Shown piece after piece: positions 8,439-16,936 of a stretch of DNA of 36,620 bases. This DNA is from a bacterium. Lineage in GTDB: Bacteria > Vulcanimicrobiota > Xenobia > Xenobiales > JADMJV01. The stretch lies in NCBI GenBank assembly GCA_018266105.1, contig JAFEBA010000014.1, forward strand, positions 1 to 36,620, written 5' to 3'. Position numbers and translations under genes: made by a program. The notes under the pieces are model-generated. The model ran no database searches and was not told where the DNA came from. It saw nothing but the letters and a program-made list of their open reading frames with translations. Positions within the stretch are counted from its first letter, which is position 1. The number at the start of each line of letters is the position of its first letter.

Positions 8439-9368
8439 TCAGGACATCCGTTGGAGCATTTCCTGGAGGCGGGAGCGCATGCGTTCTCGCAGGCCTGGTG
8501 GCTCGAGCACCTCGCAGTGGCTGAGACCCAGGGCCCAGATCAGGAAGGACTCGGTATCGCGCACCGAGAGGGTGAACTCGCCGCCTTCTACGTTCTGAGT
8601 GGGATGGACGGGGTTCTCGCGCAGCCAGCGGGCGACAGAGCTGTCCACCCGGCAGCGGATGGCGACCGGCTCGGCGCCCACCAGATCCCATTTGTGGAAG
8701 TGGGGATTGGCTGGCGGAGAGGGGCGCTTGAAGGTTTCTTTAAGCAATTCAAACTCTCGAATGCGTTCGAGTCGAAAGTTCTTATGCAGGCCTTCCTGGG
8801 GATCGCGGGCGCAGAGATACCAGCGGTCCTGGAAAAAGAGCTGAGCGGGTTCGATCACTCGCCAGCGCGGCTCGGGGTCCTTAAAACTGTGGTAGAAAAG
8901 CCGGACCCGGCGGGCGTCTAGCAAGGCGGTGCTCAGGGCTTTGAGCAGGTCACCGGGCAGATCCCAGGAGGTCTGAGTCGAGACCTTCAAAGGCAGGTCC
9001 GATTTGGCGCGTAATTCCTGACCGTTGAGCACGGCGTAGTGGAGCTTGTTCCAGCCGCGTCGCGCCAGCTGGCCCAGGTCCTTGGGACCGGCCAGCAAAG
9101 TGGCCAGCGTCACGGCCAGGGTTTCCTCCAGGTCCAATTGGGCTCCGGCTACGCGCAGGTTTTCTAACCAGTAGCGGGGGGGACGTTCGTGGCTTTCCGA
9201 GTCCCGGAGCGGCAGGCCGCATTCCCGAAGCTTGAGCAGATCGCGTTGAATTTGGCGTCGGCTGCTATTGTCCAGGCCGCCTAATTCAGCCACCGTTTTA
9301 CCCCGGCTGCCCACCAGTTCTCCGACCAGTCGCATCAGCCTTTGAAATTGTTGTTCCTTGTCCGACAT
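8439..9368 (-). CDS. WYL-domain transcription regulator (wHTH-WYL-WCX)
   Basis: 309 residues with the three-part layout of PafB/C, DriD and YafY proteins. An N-terminal winged helix-turn-helix occupies ~1-65 (KTVAELGGLDNSSRRQIQRD is the recognition-helix region). The WYL domain spans ~145-212, with RWYL at 182-185 and the typical tail FRLERIREFEL. A C-terminal WCX-like domain follows at ~232-309. WYL proteins sense ligands, including single-stranded DNA in DriD, and several control defence loci (BrxR, CapW). A perfect 17-bp palindrome sits 70 bases upstream of this ATG, and near-copies precede four other transcription units in the window. This fits autoregulation and control of a small regulon, but direct binding is inferred. 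Confidence 0.9.
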   Translation of the reverse strand: MSDKEQQFQRLMRLVGELVGSRGKTVAELGGLDNSSRRQIQRDLLKLRECGLPLRDSESHERPPRYWLENLRVAGAQLDLEETLAVTLATLLAGPKDLGQLARRGWNKLHYAVLNGQELRAKSDLPLKVSTQTSWDLPGDLLKALSTALLDARRVRLFYHSFKDPEPRWRVIEPAQLFFQDRWYLCARDPQEGLHKNFRLERIREFELLKETFKRPSPPANPHFHKWDLVGAEPVAIRCRVDSSVARWLRENPVHPTQNVEGGEFTLSVRDTESFLIWALGLSHCEVLEPPGLRERMRSRLQEMLQRMS

Positions 9369-9438
9369 GGCCAGAATGATTCCTGAGCGATTCTACATTT
9401 TCCGCCTGAAAAGAATAATTCCATCCACTTTAATTATT

Positions 9439-9455
9439 GCGACAGAATCTGTCGC
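9439..9455. promoter_or_regulatory. Palindromic operator, site A (upstream of the WYL regulator)
   Basis: GCGACAGAATCTGTCGC is a perfect inverted repeat around one central base. It lies between the kinase 3' end and the WYL gene start, so the only gene it can precede is the WYL regulator (minus strand). With flanks it matches site E (31504) at all but two of 25 positions, both reading CTGTCGCGATGG on the right. Sequence toward the WYL gene is AT-rich (AATAATTAAAG on the minus strand), as expected of a promoter. Confidence 0.85.
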
Positions 9456-9504
9456 GATGGACTCGTTTGATCCAGGGGCCGGTCGCGGGGGACCTGGAGT
9501 TGTG

Positions 9505-10513
9505 CTAGGCAGACCAATAGAATCGGTCAAGTAGCCATTGAATCAGACTGATCAGAGGATAGAGCAACCAGAGCAGCACCAGCGGCATGGCCAGGAACGG
9601 AAAATCATCCATTGATTTGGCGGCCTGACGAAAGCCGAACTTGATGGTGGTGCAGGGACAAGCCGGCTGAATTTCTCCATTGAGCCAGTTGCGAAGCCGG
9701 TCGGCAAACTCCTTGACCGTGGTCGGTCTCTTCTCTTTGGCTTTGTGAAGTCCACTGGCAATGATTCTGGCCAGATCGATGGGCACGCGGCCTTGAACGG
9801 GGTGGAAGTAGGCTGTCAAGTCTTTGGGCTGCTTCTGGAGCACCGCCACGAAGACATTGCCCACTCCCTGCTCGCTAAAAAGCGGATTCAGTCCAATCCA
9901 TTCATAGAAGGTCGCGGCCAGTGCATACAGGTCGGATTGCTGACTGGCGGGCTGGCCGCTCACGGTCTCTGGCGCGGGCGTAAAGGGGAGTGCCCTTGAA
10001 GTATTCGCCCGAACCCGGATTTTCCACCCCGGCCAGTTTGGCCAGGCCCCAGTCGAGAACATAGACCTCGCCGAGTTCTCCCACCATGATGTTGGCCGGC
10101 TTCAGGTCTCGGTGCAGGAAACCACGCTCGTGAGCGTAGGCCACCGCCTCGCACACTTTCACAGCGATGGCAACTCTTTGCGAGAAGGGGTATTGCGCAT
10201 GAGCCTTGGGGCAGCCCTCGCGCAACTCGCGGATGCACTGCTCCAAGGTTTTCCCACGAATCAGCTGAAGGGAAAGGTAAGGGCGTCCTTGAGAATCCGT
10301 GCCCAGATCGTAAAGCGTGGGAATGCACGGGTGTTCCAGCCGGCTGGTTTTTTTGGCTTCTTCCAGAAAGTCTTCTAGCGGTAGCTCATTCACATCGGGA
10401 AGCGGCCTTTTCAAAGCCACCTGCCGACCCAGTTGCTGGTCCTCGGCCAAACACACCTCGGCGAACCCACCCTGACCCAGCAGCTTCAGTTCTTGGTAAC
10501 GATCCTGCGACAT
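9505..10513 (-). pseudogene. Ser/Thr protein kinase (Hanks type), split by a one-base insertion
   Basis: The first frame starts at the ATG at 10513 after a good AGGAGGT. It has the glycine loop GQGGFAEV (13-20), Lys35 in VALK, the catalytic loop HRDLKPAN (134-141, Asp136) and DWG at 154-156 in place of DFG. It runs through GEYFKGTPLY and then breaks. The APE motif and lobe (PETVSGQPAS, SDLYALAATFYEWI, KRPTTVKEFADRL) continue in another frame, ending in a C-terminal hydrophobic segment (MPLVLLWLLYPLISLIQWLL). Between TPLY and PE there are 13 bases minus codons where the family needs 12, placing one extra base at about 9971-9982 in GCCCGCG. Removing it gives 335 residues. It may be a real frameshift or an assembly error. 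The tail suggests a membrane-anchored kinase. Confidence 0.85.
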
Positions 10514-10639
10514 TCTGACCTCCTGCTGTGGCTACGCCTGAAAGCGGCAATTGGTTCAGGAACGGCCAGGTAAAGTGAGGTCTTTCTTCGAACTCTCTCG
10601 GGTCAAAGCGTAGGGGAGGCGCGAGAGTAGGAGCGGCAA

Positions 10640-12808
10640 TTGATCAAACCCACTGGTGCGGGCAGTATTCAACAACCAAGAAACTTGAGACTTGGCGGGC
10701 GTGAGCAGGGTGTCGAGGCGCCCTCGGACGCCTTCATCGCCAGCCAACCGGCTCCCATCTTCGCCAAAGGCCCGATTTCGAGCACCACCGCCATCCCTGG
10801 AGAAAAATCCGCTCCCAAGGTTCCCAGCCTGCTCGAGTCGGCTCGCTCCGCGCTGGCCCAGGCCGCCACCGGCATCGCTGGAACCGTCCAGAGTCTGGCC
10901 ATCCGCCTGGTTCAGGGCGAAAAGCCCAGCCCGATTCACAACATTCTCTCCGTCAAAGACCGTCAAGGCCTGGCTCTCACCGGCCGCAACGGTCTCTGGG
11001 TCACGGTCGAAAAGGCTCCCGAGGTCGTCAAAGGCGGTCTGGGTCAGGTCTCCGAGACCGTCCCCGACGCGGTCAATAAATTCTTGGGCAAAGACGTGCG
11101 CATCATGGTGCCCTACTTGAAGGCCTTCAAGACCAGCGATGTGCCCTTCGAAAGCACCGGCATCAAGACCACCCTCAAAGGTCCTGATGGCCAGTTTGAG
11201 ACCTTCGAGCTGATGCAGCAGCAACGTCCCGACAAGCCCGTGGTGTATGCCATCGCCAATGATAAGTATTTCGGCGAGCACGACCATCTGTATTTCCCCG
11301 CCGACCAGGAAACCTCGATCGGTCAGGACGGCATTTTCAAGTCGATTATGATGTACAATCGGGCCGCCAGCGAACTCATCCCCGCCCTGGATGTCGCTCA
11401 AGTGGCCGCTCCGCCCAAGCCCCAGACGGCCCTCTCGCGCGGTCTGCAAATCTTCGGACAGGTGGCCGCCAAGCTGATGCCCCGACTCGGTCAGGCCAAA
11501 GGCGAGGATGGAGCCCGGTTGCCCGGACCTCCCAGCAATCTCAAGGCCTTCGACGGTCCCATAGACTTCATCATCGGCCACGATTGGCTGACCTCGCCGC
11601 TGCTCAATGAACTTGACAAAGATTACGCTAAGAACGTGGGCAAGGTTTTTTACCTGCACAACACCTACAACGAAAGCCGTTCCACCCAGGCGGCCGAGGA
11701 TGTCGGACTGAAGATTCCCCACGGGCACTCGCAGTATTCGCCGCTGCGCATCGGCATCGAGGCGGCTGACGTGGCCATTGCCAACGAGTTTTACGCCGAG
11801 CGCATTGTCAACAGCCTGTCGGTCGGCGCCGACTACGTTCCCGCTCTCCAGGCCCATCAGGCCAAAGGCTCGGTCTTTGACATGCACCACGGCCTCTCAG
11901 ACACCTACTGCGCGCGCAACAACGCCAATTTACGCGCCGACGGCTACCGCGATCTCCCCAGCGATTTCCAGCTAAGCTCGGAGCCCTCCGCCCAAACCAT
12001 GGCCACCCTGGCCGATTTCAAATCTCAGAACAAAGCCGCCCTGCAAAAAGAGGTTGGCCTGGCGCAAAATCCGGAGGCGGTGGTGGTCAGCTGGGTGGCT
12101 CGTCCCGAGCCTTTCCAAAAGGGCTTCGTGACCGTCATGGACAGCATGAAAGCCTTTCTGCGGGACAATCCCAATGCCCAACTGGTGTGCGCCGGCGTCC
12201 AGCCCGAAAAGAGCCCCGACTACGTGGCCGACTGGGTCAAAGATCTACAGAACGACAAGGAACTGCAGGGCCGCATCGCCTTTCCTGGCTTTGTCAACAA
12301 TCAGAAGGTGGTGCGCATCGCCGCCGGCTCCGATTACCTGATGCTGCCCAGCCTGTATGAACCCTATGGACTGAGTCACCTGGAAGCGATGCGCCTGGGC
12401 GCCGTTCCGATTGTCCATCCCGTCGATGGCCTCAAGGCCACCACCACCGATCCGGGGGTTACGCCCCTGCAAGACTCACCAGCCCCCCTGCGCCCCTATG
12501 GACAGACCGCCATCTTCATGCAGCCGATGGACACCTTCGCCTACTGGAAAGCGCTGGATGAAAGGCTCAAACCGGGCGGGGCGGAACCTCAGGCCGCAGG
12601 CATCCTGGAGAACGCCCACAAGAACCTGCGCGGCGCACTGGACCGCGCCCTGAGCTTGAAGCAGCAGACCCCCGACCAGGCGCTGCAGGTGGCCTACAAT
12701 GCCATGCGCTATGTGGAAGAGCAGCATTCTTGGGAAGAAATCTCCAAACGCTACGTCGCTCCCATCAACGCCGCGGTGGCGGCCGCCCAGCAGCGCCTAT
12801 CAGGCTAG
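10640..12808 (+). CDS. Glycogen/starch synthase-like glycosyltransferase (GT-B fold)
   Basis: 722 residues from a TTG at 10640, six bases after AGGAG. Residues 1-115 are a Pro/Ala/Ser-rich extension not usual in the family. The GT5-type N-domain follows: KGGLGQVSE (131-139; the Lys-Gly-Gly-Leu nucleotide-sugar motif), VRIMVPYLK, IGHDWLTSPLL and VFYLHNTY. The C-domain has VSWVARPEPFQKGF, then LLPSLYEPYGLSHLEAMRLG near 570-590 with the Glu-x7-Glu pair of retaining GT-B enzymes. Glycogen synthase would add glucose from ADP- or UDP-glucose to a glucan; members are usually ~480 residues, so this one is longer both at the N-terminus and between the domains. It is divergent from the kinase. No branching enzyme or pyrophosphorylase is nearby, so the exact acceptor is uncertain. 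Confidence 0.88.
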   Translation: MIKPTGAGSIQQPRNLRLGGREQGVEAPSDAFIASQPAPIFAKGPISSTTAIPGEKSAPKVPSLLESARSALAQAATGIAGTVQSLAIRLVQGEKPSPIHNILSVKDRQGLALTGRNGLWVTVEKAPEVVKGGLGQVSETVPDAVNKFLGKDVRIMVPYLKAFKTSDVPFESTGIKTTLKGPDGQFETFELMQQQRPDKPVVYAIANDKYFGEHDHLYFPADQETSIGQDGIFKSIMMYNRAASELIPALDVAQVAAPPKPQTALSRGLQIFGQVAAKLMPRLGQAKGEDGARLPGPPSNLKAFDGPIDFIIGHDWLTSPLLNELDKDYAKNVGKVFYLHNTYNESRSTQAAEDVGLKIPHGHSQYSPLRIGIEAADVAIANEFYAERIVNSLSVGADYVPALQAHQAKGSVFDMHHGLSDTYCARNNANLRADGYRDLPSDFQLSSEPSAQTMATLADFKSQNKAALQKEVGLAQNPEAVVVSWVARPEPFQKGFVTVMDSMKAFLRDNPNAQLVCAGVQPEKSPDYVADWVKDLQNDKELQGRIAFPGFVNNQKVVRIAAGSDYLMLPSLYEPYGLSHLEAMRLGAVPIVHPVDGLKATTTDPGVTPLQDSPAPLRPYGQTAIFMQPMDTFAYWKALDERLKPGGAEPQAAGILENAHKNLRGALDRALSLKQQTPDQALQVAYNAMRYVEEQHSWEEISKRYVAPINAAVAAAQQRLSG

Positions 12809-12821
12809 CCTGTAACGCGGC

Positions 12822-13169
12822 CTACCAGCGTGGCGTGTACTGGCTGTTGGTGTAATAGGTATTGCCAATGGGATAGCTGGTGGAGTGGTAGTTATAGTCG
12901 CCAATGCTCCCGTTCGAATAGCGGTAACTACCGATCTGAGTGCTGTTGTCGTAGTAGCTCTGGCCCCCGATCTGACCGGTGCTATAGCTGGAGTTCCCAT
13001 AGTAGGTGGTGTAGGTGTTGACGTTGGTCCCGTTTACGTTGCCGCTGGTCCAGACACTGTTTCCAATCCTGTTGACCCAGACCGTGACGGGCTGCCCGTT
13101 GACGTAGGTGGTGACGTATTCGGCAAAGCTGGGCGCGCTCAAGGCCAGCAGTAGGGTGAAGATTTTCAT
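12822..13169 (-). CDS. Small secreted Tyr/Asn/Ser/Thr-rich protein
   Basis: 115 residues with a signal peptide (MKIFTLLLALSAPSFA) and AAAGGAAACTCC before the ATG. The mature part is dominated by Tyr, Asn, Ser, Thr and Gly with loosely repeated units: GNSSYSTGQIGG, DNSTQIGSYRYSNG, SIGDYNYHSTSY. There are no Cys and few charges. It resembles exported surface or matrix proteins with irregular beta repeats; no family is recognised. Operator site B sits 45 bases upstream, placing it in the same regulon as the WYL gene. It is convergent with the glycosyltransferase. Confidence 0.75.
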   Translation of the reverse strand: MKIFTLLLALSAPSFAEYVTTYVNGQPVTVWVNRIGNSVWTSGNVNGTNVNTYTTYYGNSSYSTGQIGGQSYYDNSTQIGSYRYSNGSIGDYNYHSTSYPIGNTYYTNSQYTPRW

Positions 13170-13214
13170 GGAGTTTCCTTTCCGAATGAGGGTCCTTTCA
13201 GTCTAAGGATCAGC

Positions 13215-13231
13215 GCGACAAATTCTGACGC
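13215..13231. promoter_or_regulatory. Palindromic operator, site B (upstream of the small secreted protein)
   Basis: GCGACAAATTCTGACGC fits the shared pattern with imperfect symmetry: two symmetric pairs are broken. It is 45 bases upstream of the secreted-protein ATG (minus strand) and about 85 bases from the divergent protease start, so it could affect either. It is the weakest of the five sites. Confidence 0.6.
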
Positions 13232-13315
13232 GGTCGTTCCAAGTTTCAGATCGGACTGGCCAGCCAATGAGGCTGCTCAGGATTTTTTCATGGTTCTGGA
13301 CTACCCTTAGAGCTG

Positions 13316-14281
13316 ATGAAAATCCACCCCTATCCCGCCCCGAAAGGCTGGTTTAAACCGGCCCAAGCGCCGGTCGAGCAAGCCGGCAACGCCGTGGGCC
13401 TGCAAACCCTGGAAGTGGATCAACTGCATCAGGAAGGTCTCAGCGGCCAGGGAGTCTGCCTGGCCGTGATCGACTCCGGTGCCCAACATCCCGACCTGCA
13501 AGGCCGGGTGGTGGCCTTCAAGGACTTCTTTAACAACAAAGAAGGCGAAAGCTATGATGACTTCTTTCACGGAACCGCGGTGGCCACCGCCGCCGCCGGT
13601 CAGGGAGGGCCCGTGGGCGGAGTGGCCCCTAAAGCCAACCTGGCCATCCTCAAAGTCACGGATGAAAACGGCTGCGTAGAATCTTTCGAAGTCAAGAAAG
13701 CCCTTGCCTGGGTGCGTGAGAATCGCGAGCGCTACAATATTCAGGTGGTCAACCTATCGCTCGGCCTGGAAGAAGGTCAGGCCAAAGTGGCCCAACAAGT
13801 CAAAGAGCTGAACGACATGGGCGTGCTGGTGTGTGCCTCGGTGGGCAACGATGGGCCCGTGCAACACGCCCTGGATGCCCTGAAGGGCAGTCCTGATCTG
13901 CTGGCCGTGGCCAACTGCGACCTTCACGGCACCGTCTCCCCGCAGGACGACAGCCTGGTCGCTCATTCCAGCCGCCCCCCCGCCGACGACCCCAACGGGG
14001 CCGACGTCAGCGCACCCGGAGCCGACATCATCGCCGGCCGTCCTGGCGGCGATTACTATCGCTTTGCCGACGGTGGCAGCTCGCTGGCGGCCGCCCTCAC
14101 CAGTGGGGTGCTCACCCTTTGGAAGGAAGCCATGCCCCAAATCACCATGAGCCAGGTCAAAGAGGCCCTGGCCCATACCGCCGTGCCTTTGGTGAACGTG
14201 CCCGCCAACGCTCAGGGAGCCGGAGTCCTGCGCGCGAAAGCCGGTCTGGACTACTTGCGGGCCCATACTGCTCCTGGCTAG
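13316..14281 (+). CDS. Subtilisin-like serine protease (S8 family)
   Basis: 321 residues. The catalytic triad is visible in order: Asp53 in AVIDSGAQHPD, His85 in FHGTAVA, and Ser256 in DGGSSLAAAL, where GSSLA replaces the usual GTSMA. The oxyanion Asn178 lies in SVGNDG. GGVAPKANLAILKV and VVNLSLG are standard S8 strands. There is no signal peptide or clear propeptide, and the domain starts about 40 residues in, so it is either cytoplasmic or exported by an unusual route. It would cleave peptide bonds; the substrate is unknown. It stands alone, divergent from the small secreted gene. Confidence 0.9.
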   Translation: MKIHPYPAPKGWFKPAQAPVEQAGNAVGLQTLEVDQLHQEGLSGQGVCLAVIDSGAQHPDLQGRVVAFKDFFNNKEGESYDDFFHGTAVATAAAGQGGPVGGVAPKANLAILKVTDENGCVESFEVKKALAWVRENRERYNIQVVNLSLGLEEGQAKVAQQVKELNDMGVLVCASVGNDGPVQHALDALKGSPDLLAVANCDLHGTVSPQDDSLVAHSSRPPADDPNGADVSAPGADIIAGRPGGDYYRFADGGSSLAAALTSGVLTLWKEAMPQITMSQVKEALAHTAVPLVNVPANAQGAGVLRAKAGLDYLRAHTAPG

Positions 14282-14400
14282 GCACGCCGCCGGGCTCTGG
14301 ATGAAGAATGCGACCGTGGCCTTCTGAGTTGTCAGGTTTTTTTAGGCCTTCAGGGCTAGTTTAGAGTCACATATATACACAACGATCCGTAGGAGTGACC

Positions 14401-15570
14401 TTGAACATCCAGCATCCGGCTTGCCGCCCCCCAGGTGGCTGGCCCTTCATGCCCTGCCCAGGGCCTTATTTCCCGCCGGCTCCCGCCGGACCCTATGACA
14501 CCTTTGTGCCCGCCTATCCGCCAGGCCCCAATGCCTGGGCCCCACCGCCTTCTTTTTACCCACCTTGCATGCCGGGACCGACGGATTGGGGCACCCCCTT
14601 CTGGGTGCCGCCCACTCCTTACGACCCCTATAGCCTGGGCTTTCCTCAGCAGCAGTGGGTGGTCATGCCGCAATACCCGGGCTGGATTCCGCCCGCTCCC
14701 GCCCCCAGCTACACCTCTGTGCCCAACTACAGTTCGGGGCCCAACTACGCGCCCATCAGTCCTTCGCAGTGGTCGACCAGTAGCGGCACTTACAGCAACA
14801 CTCCGAGCAATTCCAGCACTTCCAGCAGCAGTTCAGCCATCAACTGGTCGTCCAGCCCTTCGGAGCCGGCTGCGCCCCCGGCCGCGAGCGCCCCATCCTC
14901 GAGCCAGATCAGGGGCCTGGAACGCATCAAGGAACTGGCCAGTAACGGAAGCTGGGCCGCCAGCCGGGTCGCTTCGGCGCTGTCCGGCTCCGACAGCAGT
15001 ACTCCCGGCGACCAGGCCGGAGCGGCAGCAGACGCGCTTTCCAGCGCCACTTCCGACAACGGCGAGACGGATTCGTCCGAGGCCGGTCGCCAGGCTCTGT
15101 CCAGTCTGAACGAAGTCGAGCGACTGCTCAACCAGCTGAGCAGCGGGTCTTCTGACCTGGGCTCGGTGAGTTCAACCATTCAGAGTATCCGTAGCGAGAT
15201 CAGCGGGCTGGACCGTTCCAGCCTGAAGAATGCCGGCCGCCTGAATCAGATCGAGCAGAGCTTGAGTTCGCTGGAATCCAGCCTTTCGCCAGCCGGCACC
15301 GCCATCAACAAGCTGGATAGCGCCGCCGATGACGCACGCTATTCTTTGCGAAACGCTCGAGACTATGCCACCCAGGTGAGCTCAGACAGCCCCGGCAAGG
15401 ACGTTTCTTTCGAGGCCGGACGGGCCCGCAGCTACGCGCAGAACCTGCAGGGCCAGCTCCGCGAGCTTGCCAGTCAGGCCAAGTACGGAGGTTCGGACGT
15501 TTCCTCGCTGCAGACCGAACTGAGCCAGATTTCCGCCGAGGCCAGCCAGCTGCTCTACGATCAAGCCTAA
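14401..15570 (+). CDS. Pro/Tyr-rich, Ser-rich protein with helical C-terminus, unknown function
   Basis: About 389 residues from a TTG at 14401, five bases after AGGAG; a GTG at 14395 in the same frame overlaps that Shine-Dalgarno and is less likely. Residues ~1-120 are Pro/Gly/Tyr/Trp-rich (GPYFPPAPAGPYDTF, PPGPNAWAPPPSFYPP). Residues ~120-165 are a Ser/Thr/Pro linker, and ~165-389 are predicted helical with Ser/Leu/Ala heptad-like sequence (SLNEVERLLNQLSSG, LNQIEQSLSSLESSL). There is no signal peptide and no enzyme motif. The layout suggests a structural or surface protein with a coiled-coil end, but this is composition-based inference. A T-rich run (14336-14343) precedes the gene. Confidence 0.72.
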   Translation: MNIQHPACRPPGGWPFMPCPGPYFPPAPAGPYDTFVPAYPPGPNAWAPPPSFYPPCMPGPTDWGTPFWVPPTPYDPYSLGFPQQQWVVMPQYPGWIPPAPAPSYTSVPNYSSGPNYAPISPSQWSTSSGTYSNTPSNSSTSSSSSAINWSSSPSEPAAPPAASAPSSSQIRGLERIKELASNGSWAASRVASALSGSDSSTPGDQAGAAADALSSATSDNGETDSSEAGRQALSSLNEVERLLNQLSSGSSDLGSVSSTIQSIRSEISGLDRSSLKNAGRLNQIEQSLSSLESSLSPAGTAINKLDSAADDARYSLRNARDYATQVSSDSPGKDVSFEAGRARSYAQNLQGQLRELASQAKYGGSDVSSLQTELSQISAEASQLLYDQA

Positions 15571-15633
15571 GCTGCGGGCCGCCCGGTCGAGTGGGGGAGG
15601 AGTCGAACTGCCGGGACAAAAATAATACAAAAC

Positions 15634-16920
15634 ATGGACAGGTTCAGTACGCCTCTGCGGCGCAAATTCGGCGACCGCCAGGAGCTGGTCGAATATCTCC
15701 GCCAGGAGTTTGCGGACGTCATCAGCGATAGCACGGTGAGCCCGCTGCCAGGGGGGCGCCGGGCTGCCCTGGAGTTGCTCCACAAAATTGATCCCAAGGC
15801 CTATGCGCGCACTCGAAATCATCTGGACGGGAAGGTCTCTGGCCTGTCCCCCTATTTGAGGCACGGGGTCCTGACCCTGGCCGAGGTTCGCGACTACGCA
15901 CTCACCCGAGTCTCCCGTCCTGAGGAGGCGGAGAAGTTCATCAACGAACTGGGATGGCGCGAGTACTGGCAGCGTCTCTATCGCCTGCTGGGCAAGCAAA
16001 TCTGGCGCAACGGGGAGGCTTACAAGACCGGCCACGCGGCCGACAGCTACGCCGCCCAGCTGCCTTCCGACCTGGAACAGGCTGAGAGCGGACTTTCCTG
16101 TATGGACGGCTTTGCTCGTCAGTTGCGCGAGACCGGCTACCTTCACAATCACGCCCGCATGTGGCTGGCCGCTTACCTTGTGCACTGGCGCAAGGTGCGC
16201 TGGCAGGCGGGGGCCCAGTGGTTTCTGCGCCACTTGCTGGATGGCGATCCGGCCAGCAACAACCTGTCCTGGCAGTGGGTGGCCAGCACCTTTTCGCACA
16301 AGCCCTATTTCTTCAATCGCGAAAACCTGGAGCGCTTTAGCAACGGGCGCTTTTGTGCCAACTGCAGGCTGCGCCAAGCCTGTCCGCTGGAGGGCAGCTA
16401 TGAACAGCTCGAGCAGCGCCTGTTTCCGCCCGGCCGCGGTTCCAGCGGCTCCCCCTTGCATCTACGGGCGGCCCCCCACAAGCCCGGACCCTCGGCTGGA
16501 CCCGAACTCAGCCTCTTTTGGATGCACGGAGACGGCCTGCGCCAGGCCAGTCAGGCTCCGGCCCTGTTCGTTTTTGACCCCTTCGTTTTGCGGCGCTACC
16601 GCATCTCGCTGAAGCGTCTGGTCTTCATGTACGAATGCCTGTTAGAGCTGGAGGTGGAGATTGAGCGCGGGAACGTTATGCAACACCTGCAGCGGCGCCT
16701 GAGTCAGGGCGGCTTTGCTCAGGTGCTCACCACCGACTCCCCATCCCCGGGCTTTGCCCGGCTGCGCCAGCAGCTGGAGGGCCAGGTCAAAGTGGCCCTG
16801 ATCGAGGAACCGGCGTTTTTGCAGGAACCACAGGCGGGCCTCGACCTGACCCGCTTCTCGCGCTTCTGGCAAAAGGTTCAGAGCAGCGCCATGCAGGCCT
16901 CCGGGTCCGGTCAGCGCTAA
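15634..16920 (+). CDS. Photolyase/cryptochrome-like protein with reversed domain order
   Basis: 428 residues. Residues ~1-260 match the FAD-binding helical domain that normally forms the C-terminal part of photolyases: GWREYWQRLYR, NHARMWLAAYLVHW, GAQWFLRHLLDGDPASNNL and WQWVASTFSHKPYFFNREN. This is followed by Cys241-x2-Cys244-x5-Cys250. Residues ~290-415 look like the Rossmann-type antenna domain that is normally N-terminal: LFWMHGDGLRQASQAPALFV, FDPFVLRRYRISLKRLVFM, and VLTTDSPSPGFARLRQQLEG. The two domains thus seem circularly permuted. Photolyases split UV dimers using light and FAD; whether this one repairs DNA or acts as a sensor cannot be told. It is a single gene, convergent with the TetR regulator. 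Confidence 0.85.
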   Translation: MDRFSTPLRRKFGDRQELVEYLRQEFADVISDSTVSPLPGGRRAALELLHKIDPKAYARTRNHLDGKVSGLSPYLRHGVLTLAEVRDYALTRVSRPEEAEKFINELGWREYWQRLYRLLGKQIWRNGEAYKTGHAADSYAAQLPSDLEQAESGLSCMDGFARQLRETGYLHNHARMWLAAYLVHWRKVRWQAGAQWFLRHLLDGDPASNNLSWQWVASTFSHKPYFFNRENLERFSNGRFCANCRLRQACPLEGSYEQLEQRLFPPGRGSSGSPLHLRAAPHKPGPSAGPELSLFWMHGDGLRQASQAPALFVFDPFVLRRYRISLKRLVFMYECLLELEVEIERGNVMQHLQRRLSQGGFAQVLTTDSPSPGFARLRQQLEGQVKVALIEEPAFLQEPQAGLDLTRFSRFWQKVQSSAMQASGSGQR

Positions 16921-16936
16921 GGGCTCAAACAGCGCT

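Noticed and set aside
8631..8647. Operator-like palindrome inside the WYL gene
   Set aside because: GCGACAGAGCTGTCCAC keeps only one good half and lies in coding sequence, so it is probably chance; it could be tested with the binding matrix.
10556..11890. 444-codon minus-strand open frame
   Set aside because: It lies antisense to the glycosyltransferase, whose motifs are unmistakable; the minus frame is Gly/Asp/Val-rich with no recognisable domain.
15382..16461. 359-codon minus-strand open frame
   Set aside because: Antisense shadow over the low-complexity and photolyase-like genes; no motif.
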